NCBI RefSeq assembly: GCF_007858185.1
Contig: NZ_VFES01000008.1
Coordinates: forward strand, 186,001 to 250,000
Length of the DNA stretch: 64,000 nt
From: Pseudomonas grimontii
Lineage (GTDB): Bacteria; Pseudomonadota; Gammaproteobacteria; Pseudomonadales; Pseudomonadaceae
Direction of reading: 5' to 3'
Part shown: positions 24,125 to 32,492 of the stretch, one piece after another
Layout of the letters: each line of letters opens with the position of its first letter
Numbering within the stretch: the first letter of the stretch is position 1
The notes under the pieces: generated by a model
Database searches by the model: none
What the model was told of the DNA's origin: nothing
What the model saw: the letters and a program-made list of their open reading frames with translations, nothing else
Position numbers and translations under genes: made by a program

Positions 24125-26343
24125 TCGATACTTTCCCTGGCGCCTTGCGCACCACCGTGTTGTGCCTGGCCACCGCCGTTTCCCTCGGTGGCTGCGGCAC
24201 CTTCCCCGAGCATCTCGACCCGGACGAGGCCCTGCTGCATGAGGCGATGCAGGGCACCGGTTCGCAACGACCACCCGTGGACCCGGCCAGCGAACAGGCG
24301 CCGGTCGACAGCGGCCAACCCCAGGCGAAGACCCCGCCCCAGCGCCAGTTGATACGCGGCAACCAGCAGTTCGTGCGCCAACCGGCAGCGGTCTCGGCCG
24401 CCAAGGAAGAGGGCAGCGGCGACATCGTGTTCAACTTCGCCGACCAGCCGATCGAAGCCGTGATCAACAGCGTGATGGGCGACCTGCTGCACGAGAACTA
24501 CAGCATCGCCCAGGGTGTGAAGGGCAATGTCAGCTTTTCCACGTCCAAGCCGGTGAACAAGCAGCAGGCCTTGTCGATTCTGGAGACCCTGTTGTCGTGG
24601 ACCGACAACGCCATGATCAAACAGGGCAACCGCTATGTGATCCTGCCGGCCAATCAGGCAGTGGCGGGCAAGCTGGTGCCGGAGATGCGCGTGTCGCAGC
24701 CGTCCAGCGGTTTGTCTGCACGCCTGTTTCCGTTGCGCTATATCTCGGCCACCGAGATGCAGAAACTGCTCAAGCCGTTCGCCCGCGAGAACGCCTTCCT
24801 GCTGGTGGACCCGGCGCGCAATGTGCTGAGCCTGGCCGGCACTCCCGAAGAACTGGCCAATTACCAGGACACCATCGACACCTTCGACGTGGACTGGCTC
24901 AAGGGCATGTCGGTGGGCGTGTTCGGCCTGCAACGCGCGTCGGTGGCCGAGCTGATGCCCGAACTGCAGAAAATGTTCGGCCCCGACAGCGGCATGCCCC
25001 TGGCCGGCATGGTGCGCTTCTTGCCCATCGAGCGGACCAACTCGGTGGTGGCGATCTCGTCGCAGCCGCAGTACCTCAGCGAAGTCGGCGACTGGATCCA
25101 TACCATCGATGAAGGCGGTGGCAACGAGCCGCAGATGTACGTCTACGATGTGCGCAACATGAAGGCCACTGACCTGGCCAAGTACCTGCGGCAGATCTAC
25201 GGCACGGGCGCGATCAAGGACGACACCCCGGCCAAGGTCGCCCCCGGTTTGCGCACCGCGACCTTGTCCTCGCCGGGCACCAACAGCACCTCCGGCAGCA
25301 CGCCGGGTGGCCTGAGCAACAACCTCAATGGCAACCCACCCGCCGCTGAGGACGAGGAGCCAGCGCCCGACGCCGAGCAGGACACCGCCGAGCAGGGCGC
25401 GACCGACGACGCCCCGGCCAAAAGCCTCGACGCCGGCACCCGGATCACCGCGCAAAAAAGCAGTAACCAACTGCTGGTCCGCACCCGCCCGGTGCAATGG
25501 AAAGAGATCGAATCGGCGATCAAACGCCTCGACAACCCACCGCTGCAAGTGCAGATCGAAACGCGCATCCTCGAGGTCAAACTCACCGGCGAACTGGACC
25601 TTGGCGTGCAGTGGTACCTCGGCCGCCTGGCCGGCAACTCCACCAGCACCACGGTGGGCAACACCGCTGGCAGCCAAGGCGCGTTGGGCGGCGGCGGGGC
25701 AGGTTTGGGCGCGACGGATTCGTTGTTCTACTCCTTCGTCAGCTCCAACCTGCAAGTAGCCCTGCATGCCCTCGAAACCAACGGCCGCACCCAGGTGCTG
25801 TCGGCGCCGTCGCTGGTGGTGATGAACAACCAACCGGCGCAGATCCAGGTGGGCGACAACATCCCGATCAGCCAGACCACGGTCAACACCGGCACCTCCG
25901 ACACCACGTTGAGCAGTGTTGAATATGTGCAGACCGGGGTGATTCTTGACGTCGTGCCGCGGATTAATCCGGGTGGTTTGGTGTACATGGATATCCAACA
26001 GCAGGTCAGCGATGCCCAGGACCAGGCGTCCACTGGCAGCGATACGCCGACGAATCCGCGTATTTCCACGCGGTCGGTGTCGACCCAGGTCGCGGTGCAG
26101 AGTGGGCAAACGGTGCTGCTGGGCGGGTTGATCAAGCAGGACAATGCGGAGAGTGTCAGTGCGGTGCCTTACCTTGGGAAAATTCCGGGGTTGCGCTGGT
26201 TGTTTGGCAATACCAGCAAGTCCAAGGACCGCACGGAATTGATTGTGCTGATTACCCCGAGGGTGATTACCAGCAGCAGCCAGGCGCGGCAGGTGACGGA
26301 TGACTATCGCCAGCAGATGCAGTTGTTGAAGCCGGCTAACTGA
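24121..26343 (+). CDS. gspD: Type II secretion secretin GspD with lipobox (HxcQ-like liposecretin)
   Basis: Outer-membrane secretin of 740 residues forming the exit channel. It starts at a TTG overlapping the upstream stop. The signal peptide ends in a lipobox-like SLGGC, predicting lipidation at Cys25. N0/N1/N2 modules follow (FNFADQPIEAVINSV near 105; FPLRYISATEMQKLLKPF near 200), then a Ser/Gly/Asp linker (about 385-435) and the secretin core (VQIETRILEVKL, RTQVLSAPSLVVMNNQPAQIQVGDNIPI, VQSGQTVLLGGLI). P. aeruginosa HxcQ is a known lipidated, self-piloting secretin, and no pilotin gene is present here. The last ~300 bp show more G-ending codons than the rest. Confidence 0.92.
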   Translation: MIDTFPGALRTTVLCLATAVSLGGCGTFPEHLDPDEALLHEAMQGTGSQRPPVDPASEQAPVDSGQPQAKTPPQRQLIRGNQQFVRQPAAVSAAKEEGSGDIVFNFADQPIEAVINSVMGDLLHENYSIAQGVKGNVSFSTSKPVNKQQALSILETLLSWTDNAMIKQGNRYVILPANQAVAGKLVPEMRVSQPSSGLSARLFPLRYISATEMQKLLKPFARENAFLLVDPARNVLSLAGTPEELANYQDTIDTFDVDWLKGMSVGVFGLQRASVAELMPELQKMFGPDSGMPLAGMVRFLPIERTNSVVAISSQPQYLSEVGDWIHTIDEGGGNEPQMYVYDVRNMKATDLAKYLRQIYGTGAIKDDTPAKVAPGLRTATLSSPGTNSTSGSTPGGLSNNLNGNPPAAEDEEPAPDAEQDTAEQGATDDAPAKSLDAGTRITAQKSSNQLLVRTRPVQWKEIESAIKRLDNPPLQVQIETRILEVKLTGELDLGVQWYLGRLAGNSTSTTVGNTAGSQGALGGGGAGLGATDSLFYSFVSSNLQVALHALETNGRTQVLSAPSLVVMNNQPAQIQVGDNIPISQTTVNTGTSDTTLSSVEYVQTGVILDVVPRINPGGLVYMDIQQQVSDAQDQASTGSDTPTNPRISTRSVSTQVAVQSGQTVLLGGLIKQDNAESVSAVPYLGKIPGLRWLFGNTSKSKDRTELIVLITPRVITSSSQARQVTDDYRQQMQLLKPAN

Positions 26344-27060
26344 GAGAACGCGGGGAAAAATGTGGGAGGGGGCTTGCCCCCGATGGCGGCCTGACAGCCG
26401 ACCAGGATGTTGGATCAGACCGAGTACATATCCGTTGCTGCGGTAACGGCCACTTAGGGTTTCGCTTTTACAGCGACTCACTTTTGAACAGTGCAAAAGT
26501 AAGCAAAACGCTTCGCCCCACCACTCGGCACTTCGCCCAGGCTCGGTGTGCCCCAAATCACTATCGAATTCCGGCCAGCGTGGTTTAACGGGGCGCCTGA
26601 GATCAAGATCTAAAGCAAGATCAAGGGCGGCTCGCTTCGCATCGTGGTTAGCGTTGGCTAATACAACGTTGTGTAGATACCCATACTCATCGGGGCATAG
26701 GTATCTACACAAGTTTCAGAGACTGGCGAGTTCCCCTGTGGCGAGCGGGCTTGTCCCGCGTTGGGCCGCGTAGCGGCCCCAAAACAGCCGCTATGGAGTT
26801 TCTGATACACCGCATTCTGCTTTACTGGGGCTGCTACGCAGCCCAACGCGGGACAAGCCCGCTCGCCACAGGGAGATTTGTCAGAGGCTGAAAAGTTGTG
26901 TAGATACCCATGCCCCCGATGGGGGAGTGTCAGTTGATGCATCTGTAGCTGACCCCCTGCCTATATCGGGGGCAAGTCGAATCGTCGCCCCCCTCCCACA
27001 GTTTGATCTCCCTACATCAGGTAGACCTCGGCCTGAGCTAAAGGCCAATCTCAAAAGACA
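26344..27060. repeat. REP-rich gene-free region after gspD
   Basis: No gene is supported here. A REP arm at 26362 starts the block. A copy of the long repeat beginning gagtacatatccgttgctgc spans about 26422-26610. Three GGGTATCTACACAA-type motifs lie at 26669-26682 (minus), 26699-26712 (plus) and 26896-26909 (minus). A composite REPIN spans about 26735-26873. The last REP arm (26965-26999) contains a 13-nt insert. Confidence 0.75.
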
Positions 27061-27397
27061 TTATTTATATGAATAAAAAAACTAAAAAATAATAAAATTA
27101 GAGAATATTAGCTTATACCAAAACAGCATTATATTTTCAAAACCCATTCCGTTATGTTTGATCGCAACAGCCTACCCCTGACCTCGGATGGTACCCAGCG
27201 TGATTCAGATTCTGCGCGCCATAACCGGGTGATCATCCCCGCGGCAGAATCGTTGGAAGGGAGTTCAACGTATGTTGCCAATTCAAACCCAGCGTCACAC
27301 CTAGTCCCCCAATCGCCGCAACACCCCTGAAAAAACCGAGCACCGCGCCCGCCCGCGTGACTGCCCGACTTCGCGATTTGGAATGTCTGGAGTGGCT
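27061..27397. promoter_or_regulatory. AT-rich upstream region of the TonB receptor operon
   Basis: The stretch 27058-27160 is strongly AT-rich (runs such as aataaaaaaactaaaaaa) against the GC-rich background. It lies about 240-340 bp upstream of the TonB receptor start and probably contains the promoter of the 27.4-36.0 kb gene run. No specific operator was recognised, and no gene is supported in the interval. Confidence 0.45.
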
Positions 27398-29791
27398 ATG
27401 AAGCAAGCCTTACAACCGACCGCCATCCTGGCGCTGGCGATCCTGGCCAACACCGCCCAGGCCCAGGACGACAGCACCCTATCCACCGTGGTGGTCACCG
27501 GTAACCGTGGCGCCGAACAACGCACCGTTACCAGCAGCCCGGTGCCGATCGATGTGGTCAGCGCCAAGCAACTGCAAAGCACCGGCAAGCCCGGTTTGAT
27601 GGAGGCATTGAGCGCGGTGATCCCGTCGCTGACCCTACCGGAAAAAACCGGTTGGGACGCCAGCGGTATTGCCCGTGCGCCGAACCTGCGCGGCATGAGC
27701 GCCGCCGAAGTGCTGGTGCTGGTCAACGGCAAGCGCCGCCACACCGCGGCCACCCTGAACATCAACGGCATCAACACCGGTGCCGCGCCGGCAGACCTGG
27801 ACCTGATCCCCATCAGCGCCATCGACCACGTCGAAGTCCTGCGCGATGGGGCCGCCGCCCAGTACGGCTCCGATGCCATCGCCGGGGTCATCAATGTGAT
27901 CCTCAAGGCCGACACCAGCGGCACGTCGGTGACCAACATCGGCCAGGGTTATGACGGCAAGAAACAGACCGTGCAGCAAAGCCTCAACAAGGGCTTCGAG
28001 ATCGGCAACGGCGGCATCGTGCAGCTGGCGCTGGACGCGCGCAGCCAGAACGATGACAACAAGGCCAGCGCCAATGGCTACACCTACGCCCAAGCCTTTG
28101 AGCAGGCGGGTCGCGCCACCTACGGCGGCTATGGCACACCGAAGACCAACCTGCTGACCTTGGGCTACAACGCCGAATTGCCGGTCGATGACAGTTTCAG
28201 CCTGTATTCCTTCACCACCTATTCTCGGCGCAAGGCCGAGCAGGGCCAGAACTTCCGCCTGCCGACCATCACCAACACCATTACCACGGGGCCGAACGGT
28301 TACCCCGGCGGCTACACGCCGACCTGGTATATCGACGAGGACGACTTCCAGGCCGCATTCGGCGGTAAAGGTACGCTCGGCGCGTGGGACTGGGACTTGT
28401 CCACCACCTACGGGCGCAACGCGGCGGAGCAGGGCACCACCCATAACCAGAACCCGTCCCTGGGCGAGGCCACGCCGAACAGCTTCACCTCCGGCACCTG
28501 GATTTCCACCGAGCTGACCACCAACCTCGACTTCAAGCGCGGCTTCGACATCGGCCTGCAAAAGCCGCTGGACCTGAGCTACGGTTTCGAACATCGCCGC
28601 GACACCTACGAGGTGCAGGCCGGTGACTATGAGTCCTATGCCAACGGCGGCTACTGCGTGGCACCGGGTAACTGTGCGTCGTCCGGGGCCCAGGTCACTA
28701 ACGGCATCTCGCCGGATGAAGAAAGCAGCGCCTCGCGCAACAGCCTCGCCAGTTACGTCGACGTGGGCTTCAACCCGGTGCCGGAGTGGTACGTGGGCAC
28801 CGCGTTTCGCTACGAGCATTACAACCAGGGCGTGGGCGCTACCCGCAGCGGCAAGCTGACCACCCGCTACGACTTCACCCCGCAGTTCGCGGTGCGCGCC
28901 ACCGTGAGCAATGGCTTCCGTGCACCATCCCTGGCCAACAGCCTGTTCAGTGCGCGGTCCACCACCTATGGCGTGGTCGATGGCGTGTACCAATCGATCA
29001 ACTACGGCGTGCTGCCGGTAGGTTCGGCCGCTGCCCAAGCCTTGGGGGCGCAGGCACTGAAACCCGAGCGTTCCACCAACTTCAGCCTGGGTTTCACGCT
29101 GACCCCAACCGATCGCCTGAGCTTCACCGCCGATGCCTACGTGATCAACCTGCGCGACCGCATCACCCTCACCGGCACCTTGCTCGGCCCGGAAATCACC
29201 CAGGTGCTGCAAGGCAATGGCATCACCTCCACCTCTGGCGGCCAGTACTTCATCAACGGCGCCGACACCCGCACCAAAGGCCTGGACCTGGTCGGCAACT
29301 ACAGCCAGGACCTGGGCCACTATGGCGCGCTGAAATGGACCGCCGCGTTCAACTGGAACCAGACCAAAATCCTCAGCTACAAGGAATCCACCACGATCCT
29401 GGGCACGGCCTATGACCTGATGGACCGCCAGGCACGCAACCTGATCACCGGCGTGCAGCCCAGCACCAAGCTGATTCTCGGTGGCGACTGGAGCATCGAG
29501 CGCTTCAACCTCAACCTGGCCCTGACCCGCTACGGCTCTTACAAAGAGGTCAACGTCTCCGATGACCGCAGCCTCGACCGGGTCTACAGCGCCAAGTGGA
29601 TCACCGACCTCGACCTTGGCTACAACCTCACCAAAGACCTCAACGTGGCCATCGGCGCCAAGAACCTGTTCGACGTCTACCCGAAAAAACAAGGGGTACC
29701 GAGCAGCACCATGGTCAGCAGCTACGGCACCTATTCGCCCTACGGTTTTACCGGCGGGTACTACTACACCCGCTTGACCTATGCCTTCTAG
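27398..29791 (+). CDS. TonB-dependent receptor (amino-acid-transport-linked)
   Basis: Outer-membrane receptor of 797 residues. Signal peptide MKQALQPTAILALAILANTAQAQ, then a TonB-box-like STVVVTG, a plug with 'ARAPNLRGMSAAEVLVLVNGKRRH' and 'ISAIDHVEVLRDGAAAQYGSDAIAGVINVILK', and a long barrel ending in LTYAF. The plug sequence places it with receptors that are not classical siderophore receptors. The ATG at 27398 has GGAG 5 bp ahead; an ATG at 27383 adds five residues and is less well placed. It is 15 bp from an ABC permease gene and heads a scavenging operon. The ligand is probably an amino-acid-like or organosulfur molecule (inference). Confidence 0.88.
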   Translation: MKQALQPTAILALAILANTAQAQDDSTLSTVVVTGNRGAEQRTVTSSPVPIDVVSAKQLQSTGKPGLMEALSAVIPSLTLPEKTGWDASGIARAPNLRGMSAAEVLVLVNGKRRHTAATLNINGINTGAAPADLDLIPISAIDHVEVLRDGAAAQYGSDAIAGVINVILKADTSGTSVTNIGQGYDGKKQTVQQSLNKGFEIGNGGIVQLALDARSQNDDNKASANGYTYAQAFEQAGRATYGGYGTPKTNLLTLGYNAELPVDDSFSLYSFTTYSRRKAEQGQNFRLPTITNTITTGPNGYPGGYTPTWYIDEDDFQAAFGGKGTLGAWDWDLSTTYGRNAAEQGTTHNQNPSLGEATPNSFTSGTWISTELTTNLDFKRGFDIGLQKPLDLSYGFEHRRDTYEVQAGDYESYANGGYCVAPGNCASSGAQVTNGISPDEESSASRNSLASYVDVGFNPVPEWYVGTAFRYEHYNQGVGATRSGKLTTRYDFTPQFAVRATVSNGFRAPSLANSLFSARSTTYGVVDGVYQSINYGVLPVGSAAAQALGAQALKPERSTNFSLGFTLTPTDRLSFTADAYVINLRDRITLTGTLLGPEITQVLQGNGITSTSGGQYFINGADTRTKGLDLVGNYSQDLGHYGALKWTAAFNWNQTKILSYKESTTILGTAYDLMDRQARNLITGVQPSTKLILGGDWSIERFNLNLALTRYGSYKEVNVSDDRSLDRVYSAKWITDLDLGYNLTKDLNVAIGAKNLFDVYPKKQGVPSSTMVSSYGTYSPYGFTGGYYYTRLTYAF

Positions 29792-29806
29792 GCCGAGGAA
29801 TACACC

Positions 29807-30772
29807 ATGCCCATCGTTGCCAAATCCTATGACCTGATTGACTCGCCCGGCGCGGTGCGCCAGGCCCGTGTGTCCACACCGATCAAAGCCCTGCAGGTGG
29901 TGCCCGCGCGGCATCCCTGGCGCTGGGCCGGGTCGATCTTTGCCGCGCTGGTGCTGCTCGCCATCGTGCATTCCCTGGCCACCAACCCGCGCTGGGAGTG
30001 GGGCGTGTTCGGCCAGTGGTTCTTCTCGCCGTCGGTGCTGCGTGGCCTCGGCCAGACGCTGTTGCTGACGCTGCTGAGCACGGTGTTCAGCGCCATCCTC
30101 GGCACTGCGCTGGCGTTGGCGCGGCTGTCGGGCTCGCCGCTGCTGGCGGCCCTGGCCTGGGGCTATATCTGGTTTTTCCGCTCGATGCCGGCGCTGCTGG
30201 TGCTGATCATCCTCTACAACTTCGCCTACCTGTACGACCACATCGTCCTCGGTGTGCCGTTCACCAGCGCGGTGTTCGCCGAGTGGTCGACGGTGGACGT
30301 GCTCAGCCAATTCACCGTGGCCGTACTGGGCCTGAGCCTGATGCAGGCGGCGTACGCGGCGGAGATCATTCGCGGCGGCCTGATCGGTGTGGATGCCGGC
30401 CAGCATGAAGCGGCGGCAGCCCTGGGCTTGCCGGCCTCGCGGCGGATCTTCCGGATCATCCTGCCCCAGGCGCTGCGCTCGATCCTGCCGTCGGGGTTCA
30501 ACGAAATCATTGGCCTGGTCAAGGGCACCTCCATCGTCTACGTGTTGGCCCTGCCGGAGCTGTTCTACACCGTGCAGGTCATCTACAACCGCACCCAGGC
30601 GGTGATCCCGCTGCTGATCGTCGCCACCGTCTGGTACCTGATCATCACCACCGTGCTCACCAGCGCCCAGTACTACGTCGAGCGTCATTTCGCACGGGGT
30701 ACGGCCAGGGTGCTGCCGCCCACGCCGTTGCAACGTGTGCGCCGCTGGTTGAAGGAGAAAAGCCATGAGTGA
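29807..30772 (+). CDS. Polar-amino-acid-type ABC transporter permease
   Basis: Inner-membrane permease of the HisM/GlnP type, 321 residues. The family segment 'GLGQTLLLTLLSTVFSAILGTALALAR' is followed by 'WGYIWFFRSMPALLVLIIL' and the ATPase-docking EAA loop 'EAAAALGLPASRRIFRIILPQALRSILPSGFNEIIGLVKGTS'. It has an N-terminal extension of about 40 residues before the first helix. Only one permease is present, so it would act as a homodimer. It overlaps the ATPase gene by 8 bp. Confidence 0.88.
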   Translation: MPIVAKSYDLIDSPGAVRQARVSTPIKALQVVPARHPWRWAGSIFAALVLLAIVHSLATNPRWEWGVFGQWFFSPSVLRGLGQTLLLTLLSTVFSAILGTALALARLSGSPLLAALAWGYIWFFRSMPALLVLIILYNFAYLYDHIVLGVPFTSAVFAEWSTVDVLSQFTVAVLGLSLMQAAYAAEIIRGGLIGVDAGQHEAAAALGLPASRRIFRIILPQALRSILPSGFNEIIGLVKGTSIVYVLALPELFYTVQVIYNRTQAVIPLLIVATVWYLIITTVLTSAQYYVERHFARGTARVLPPTPLQRVRRWLKEKSHE

Positions 30773-31538
30773 AGCCCGTGCCGGCCGTATCCAGATCCAG
30801 GGCGTGGGCAAGCGCTTTGGCAATCAACAGGTGTTGAAAGACATCGACCTGACCATCGATCCAGGCAAGGTCACGGTGATTCTCGGACCGTCCGGCTCGG
30901 GCAAGTCCACCTTGCTGCGCACCATTAACCACCTGGAAAAGATCGACAGCGGGCACATCACCATCGACGGTGAATACGTGGGTTATCGACGCAAGGGCGA
31001 CCTGCTTTACGAGCTCAAGGAACGCGAGATTCTCAAGCGCCGTATCGACGTCGGTTTTGTGTTCCAGAACTTCAACCTGTTCCCGCACCTCACCGCCTGG
31101 GAAAACGTCGCCGAGGCGCCGCTGGCGCACAAACGCTGGAGCAAGGCCGACGCCCAGGCCAAGGCTACGGCACTGCTGGCCAAGGTCGGCCTGGCGGACA
31201 AGGTCGATGCCTACCCACGCCAGCTTTCCGGCGGCCAGCAACAACGCGTGGCGATTGCCCGCGCACTGGCGCTGGACCCCAAGGTGCTGCTGTTCGATGA
31301 ACCCACTTCGGCCCTCGACCCGGAACTGGTGGGCGAAGTGCTCGACGTGATCAAGGGCCTGACCCAACTGGGCGTGACCCTGGTGATCGTCACCCATGAA
31401 ATCGGTTTTGCCCGTGAAGTGGCCGACCACGTGGTGTTCCTCTGTGACGGCGAGTTGATCGAAGAGGGTCCGCCCGAACAGATTTTCCGCCAACCCCGAC
31501 ATCCCCGCGCCAAAGCCTTTCTCGGCAAGGTGCTTTAG
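30765..31538 (+). CDS. Polar-amino-acid-type ABC transporter ATPase
   Basis: ABC ATPase of 257 residues, GlnQ/HisP type. Walker A GPSGSGKST is at about 41-49, Q-loop FVFQNFNLFPHLT at 98-110, signature LSGGQQQRVAIARAL, Walker B LLFDEPTSALDPE and switch VTHEIGFA. A short insertion (YVGYRRKGDLLYELKERE) between Walker A and the Q-loop is common in this subfamily. It sits between its permease and its binding protein. Confidence 0.9.
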   Translation: MSEARAGRIQIQGVGKRFGNQQVLKDIDLTIDPGKVTVILGPSGSGKSTLLRTINHLEKIDSGHITIDGEYVGYRRKGDLLYELKEREILKRRIDVGFVFQNFNLFPHLTAWENVAEAPLAHKRWSKADAQAKATALLAKVGLADKVDAYPRQLSGGQQQRVAIARALALDPKVLLFDEPTSALDPELVGEVLDVIKGLTQLGVTLVIVTHEIGFAREVADHVVFLCDGELIEEGPPEQIFRQPRHPRAKAFLGKVL

Positions 31539-31556
31539 TTCAAGGAGTGACTGCCC

Positions 31557-32480
31557 ATGTTCATCAACACCACCCGCGTGGCCCTGCTGGCGCTGGCCGT
31601 CAGTGCCGCGCAAAGCGCATTCGCCGTGCAACAGGTCGACCTCAGCCCCGACCGTCCGCGCATCCATGTGCCGCGTAACGAAGCGGCCATTGCGCAGATC
31701 CCGCCGGGCTTCAAGTTCGCCCAGCCGGGCACGTTCACCGTGGCCGTGTCCGGCGTGGCCGGGCCGCCCCTGGCGCTGCTGGCCAGCGACGACAAGACCA
31801 CCATCGGCAGCGAAGCCGACACCGCGCAACTGGTGGCCGACAGCCTCGGCCTGCAACTCAATGTGGTGCAGACCAGTTGGGAGGATTGGCCGTTGGGCGT
31901 CAGCTCGGGCAAGTACGACGCGGTGATCAGCAACGTCACCGTGACCGAGGCGCGCAAGAAACGCTTTGACTTCGCCACCTATCGCCAGGATGTGCTCGGC
32001 TTTTACGTCAAGAGCACCAGCAAGATCAGCGAGATCAAGCAGGCAGCCGATATTGCCGGGCTGAAGATCATCGTCGGTTCCGGCACCAACCAGGAAAAAG
32101 TCCTGCTGGCCTGGAACGAGGCCAACGAAAAGGCCGGCCTCAAGCCTGCGCTGTTGCAGTACTTCGACGACCAGGCCGCCGGGCAGCTGGCGGTGCAGTC
32201 GGGGCGCAGCGATGCGCTGTTCGGGCCTAACTCGGTGTACGCCTATTCGGCGGCGATTACCGGGGGCATCAAGCGCGTCGGCACGGTGAACGGCGGCTGG
32301 CCATTGCAGGCGGACATTGCCGTGACCACGCGCAAGGACAACGGCCTGGTCAAACCGATCCACACCGCCCTGGAAGGCGCGATTGCCGGCGGCCAATACG
32401 CGCAGGTGCTGCAACGCTGGGGCCTGGATGTTGAGCGCGTCGACAAATCGCTGATCAACCCACCGGGCCTGCCGGATTAA
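31557..32480 (+). CDS. Polar-amino-acid-type ABC transporter binding protein
   Basis: Periplasmic binding protein of 307 residues (SBP family 3). Signal peptide MFINTTRVALLALAVSAAQSAFA is followed by an unusual 30-residue segment rich in Pro and charged residues before the first lobe (GTFTVAVSGVAGPPLALLASDDKTTIGSEAD). 'YDAVISNVTVTEARKKRFDFATY' is the family signature. The lobe usually begins with an Arg ligand-binding motif (YPPF-like) that is modified here to GPPLALL, which may reflect a non-standard ligand. It completes a one-permease importer. Confidence 0.87.
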   Translation: MFINTTRVALLALAVSAAQSAFAVQQVDLSPDRPRIHVPRNEAAIAQIPPGFKFAQPGTFTVAVSGVAGPPLALLASDDKTTIGSEADTAQLVADSLGLQLNVVQTSWEDWPLGVSSGKYDAVISNVTVTEARKKRFDFATYRQDVLGFYVKSTSKISEIKQAADIAGLKIIVGSGTNQEKVLLAWNEANEKAGLKPALLQYFDDQAAGQLAVQSGRSDALFGPNSVYAYSAAITGGIKRVGTVNGGWPLQADIAVTTRKDNGLVKPIHTALEGAIAGGQYAQVLQRWGLDVERVDKSLINPPGLPD

Positions 32481-32492
32481 GGAGCAATCGAC

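Noticed and set aside
24106..26712. 868-codon minus-strand open frame opposite gspD
   Set aside because: Antisense to the secretin gene and running into REP sequences; no start signal or domain.
27635..30823. 1062-codon minus-strand open frame
   Set aside because: It spans a receptor, permease and ATPase start on the opposite strand; GC-rich shadow translation with no motifs.
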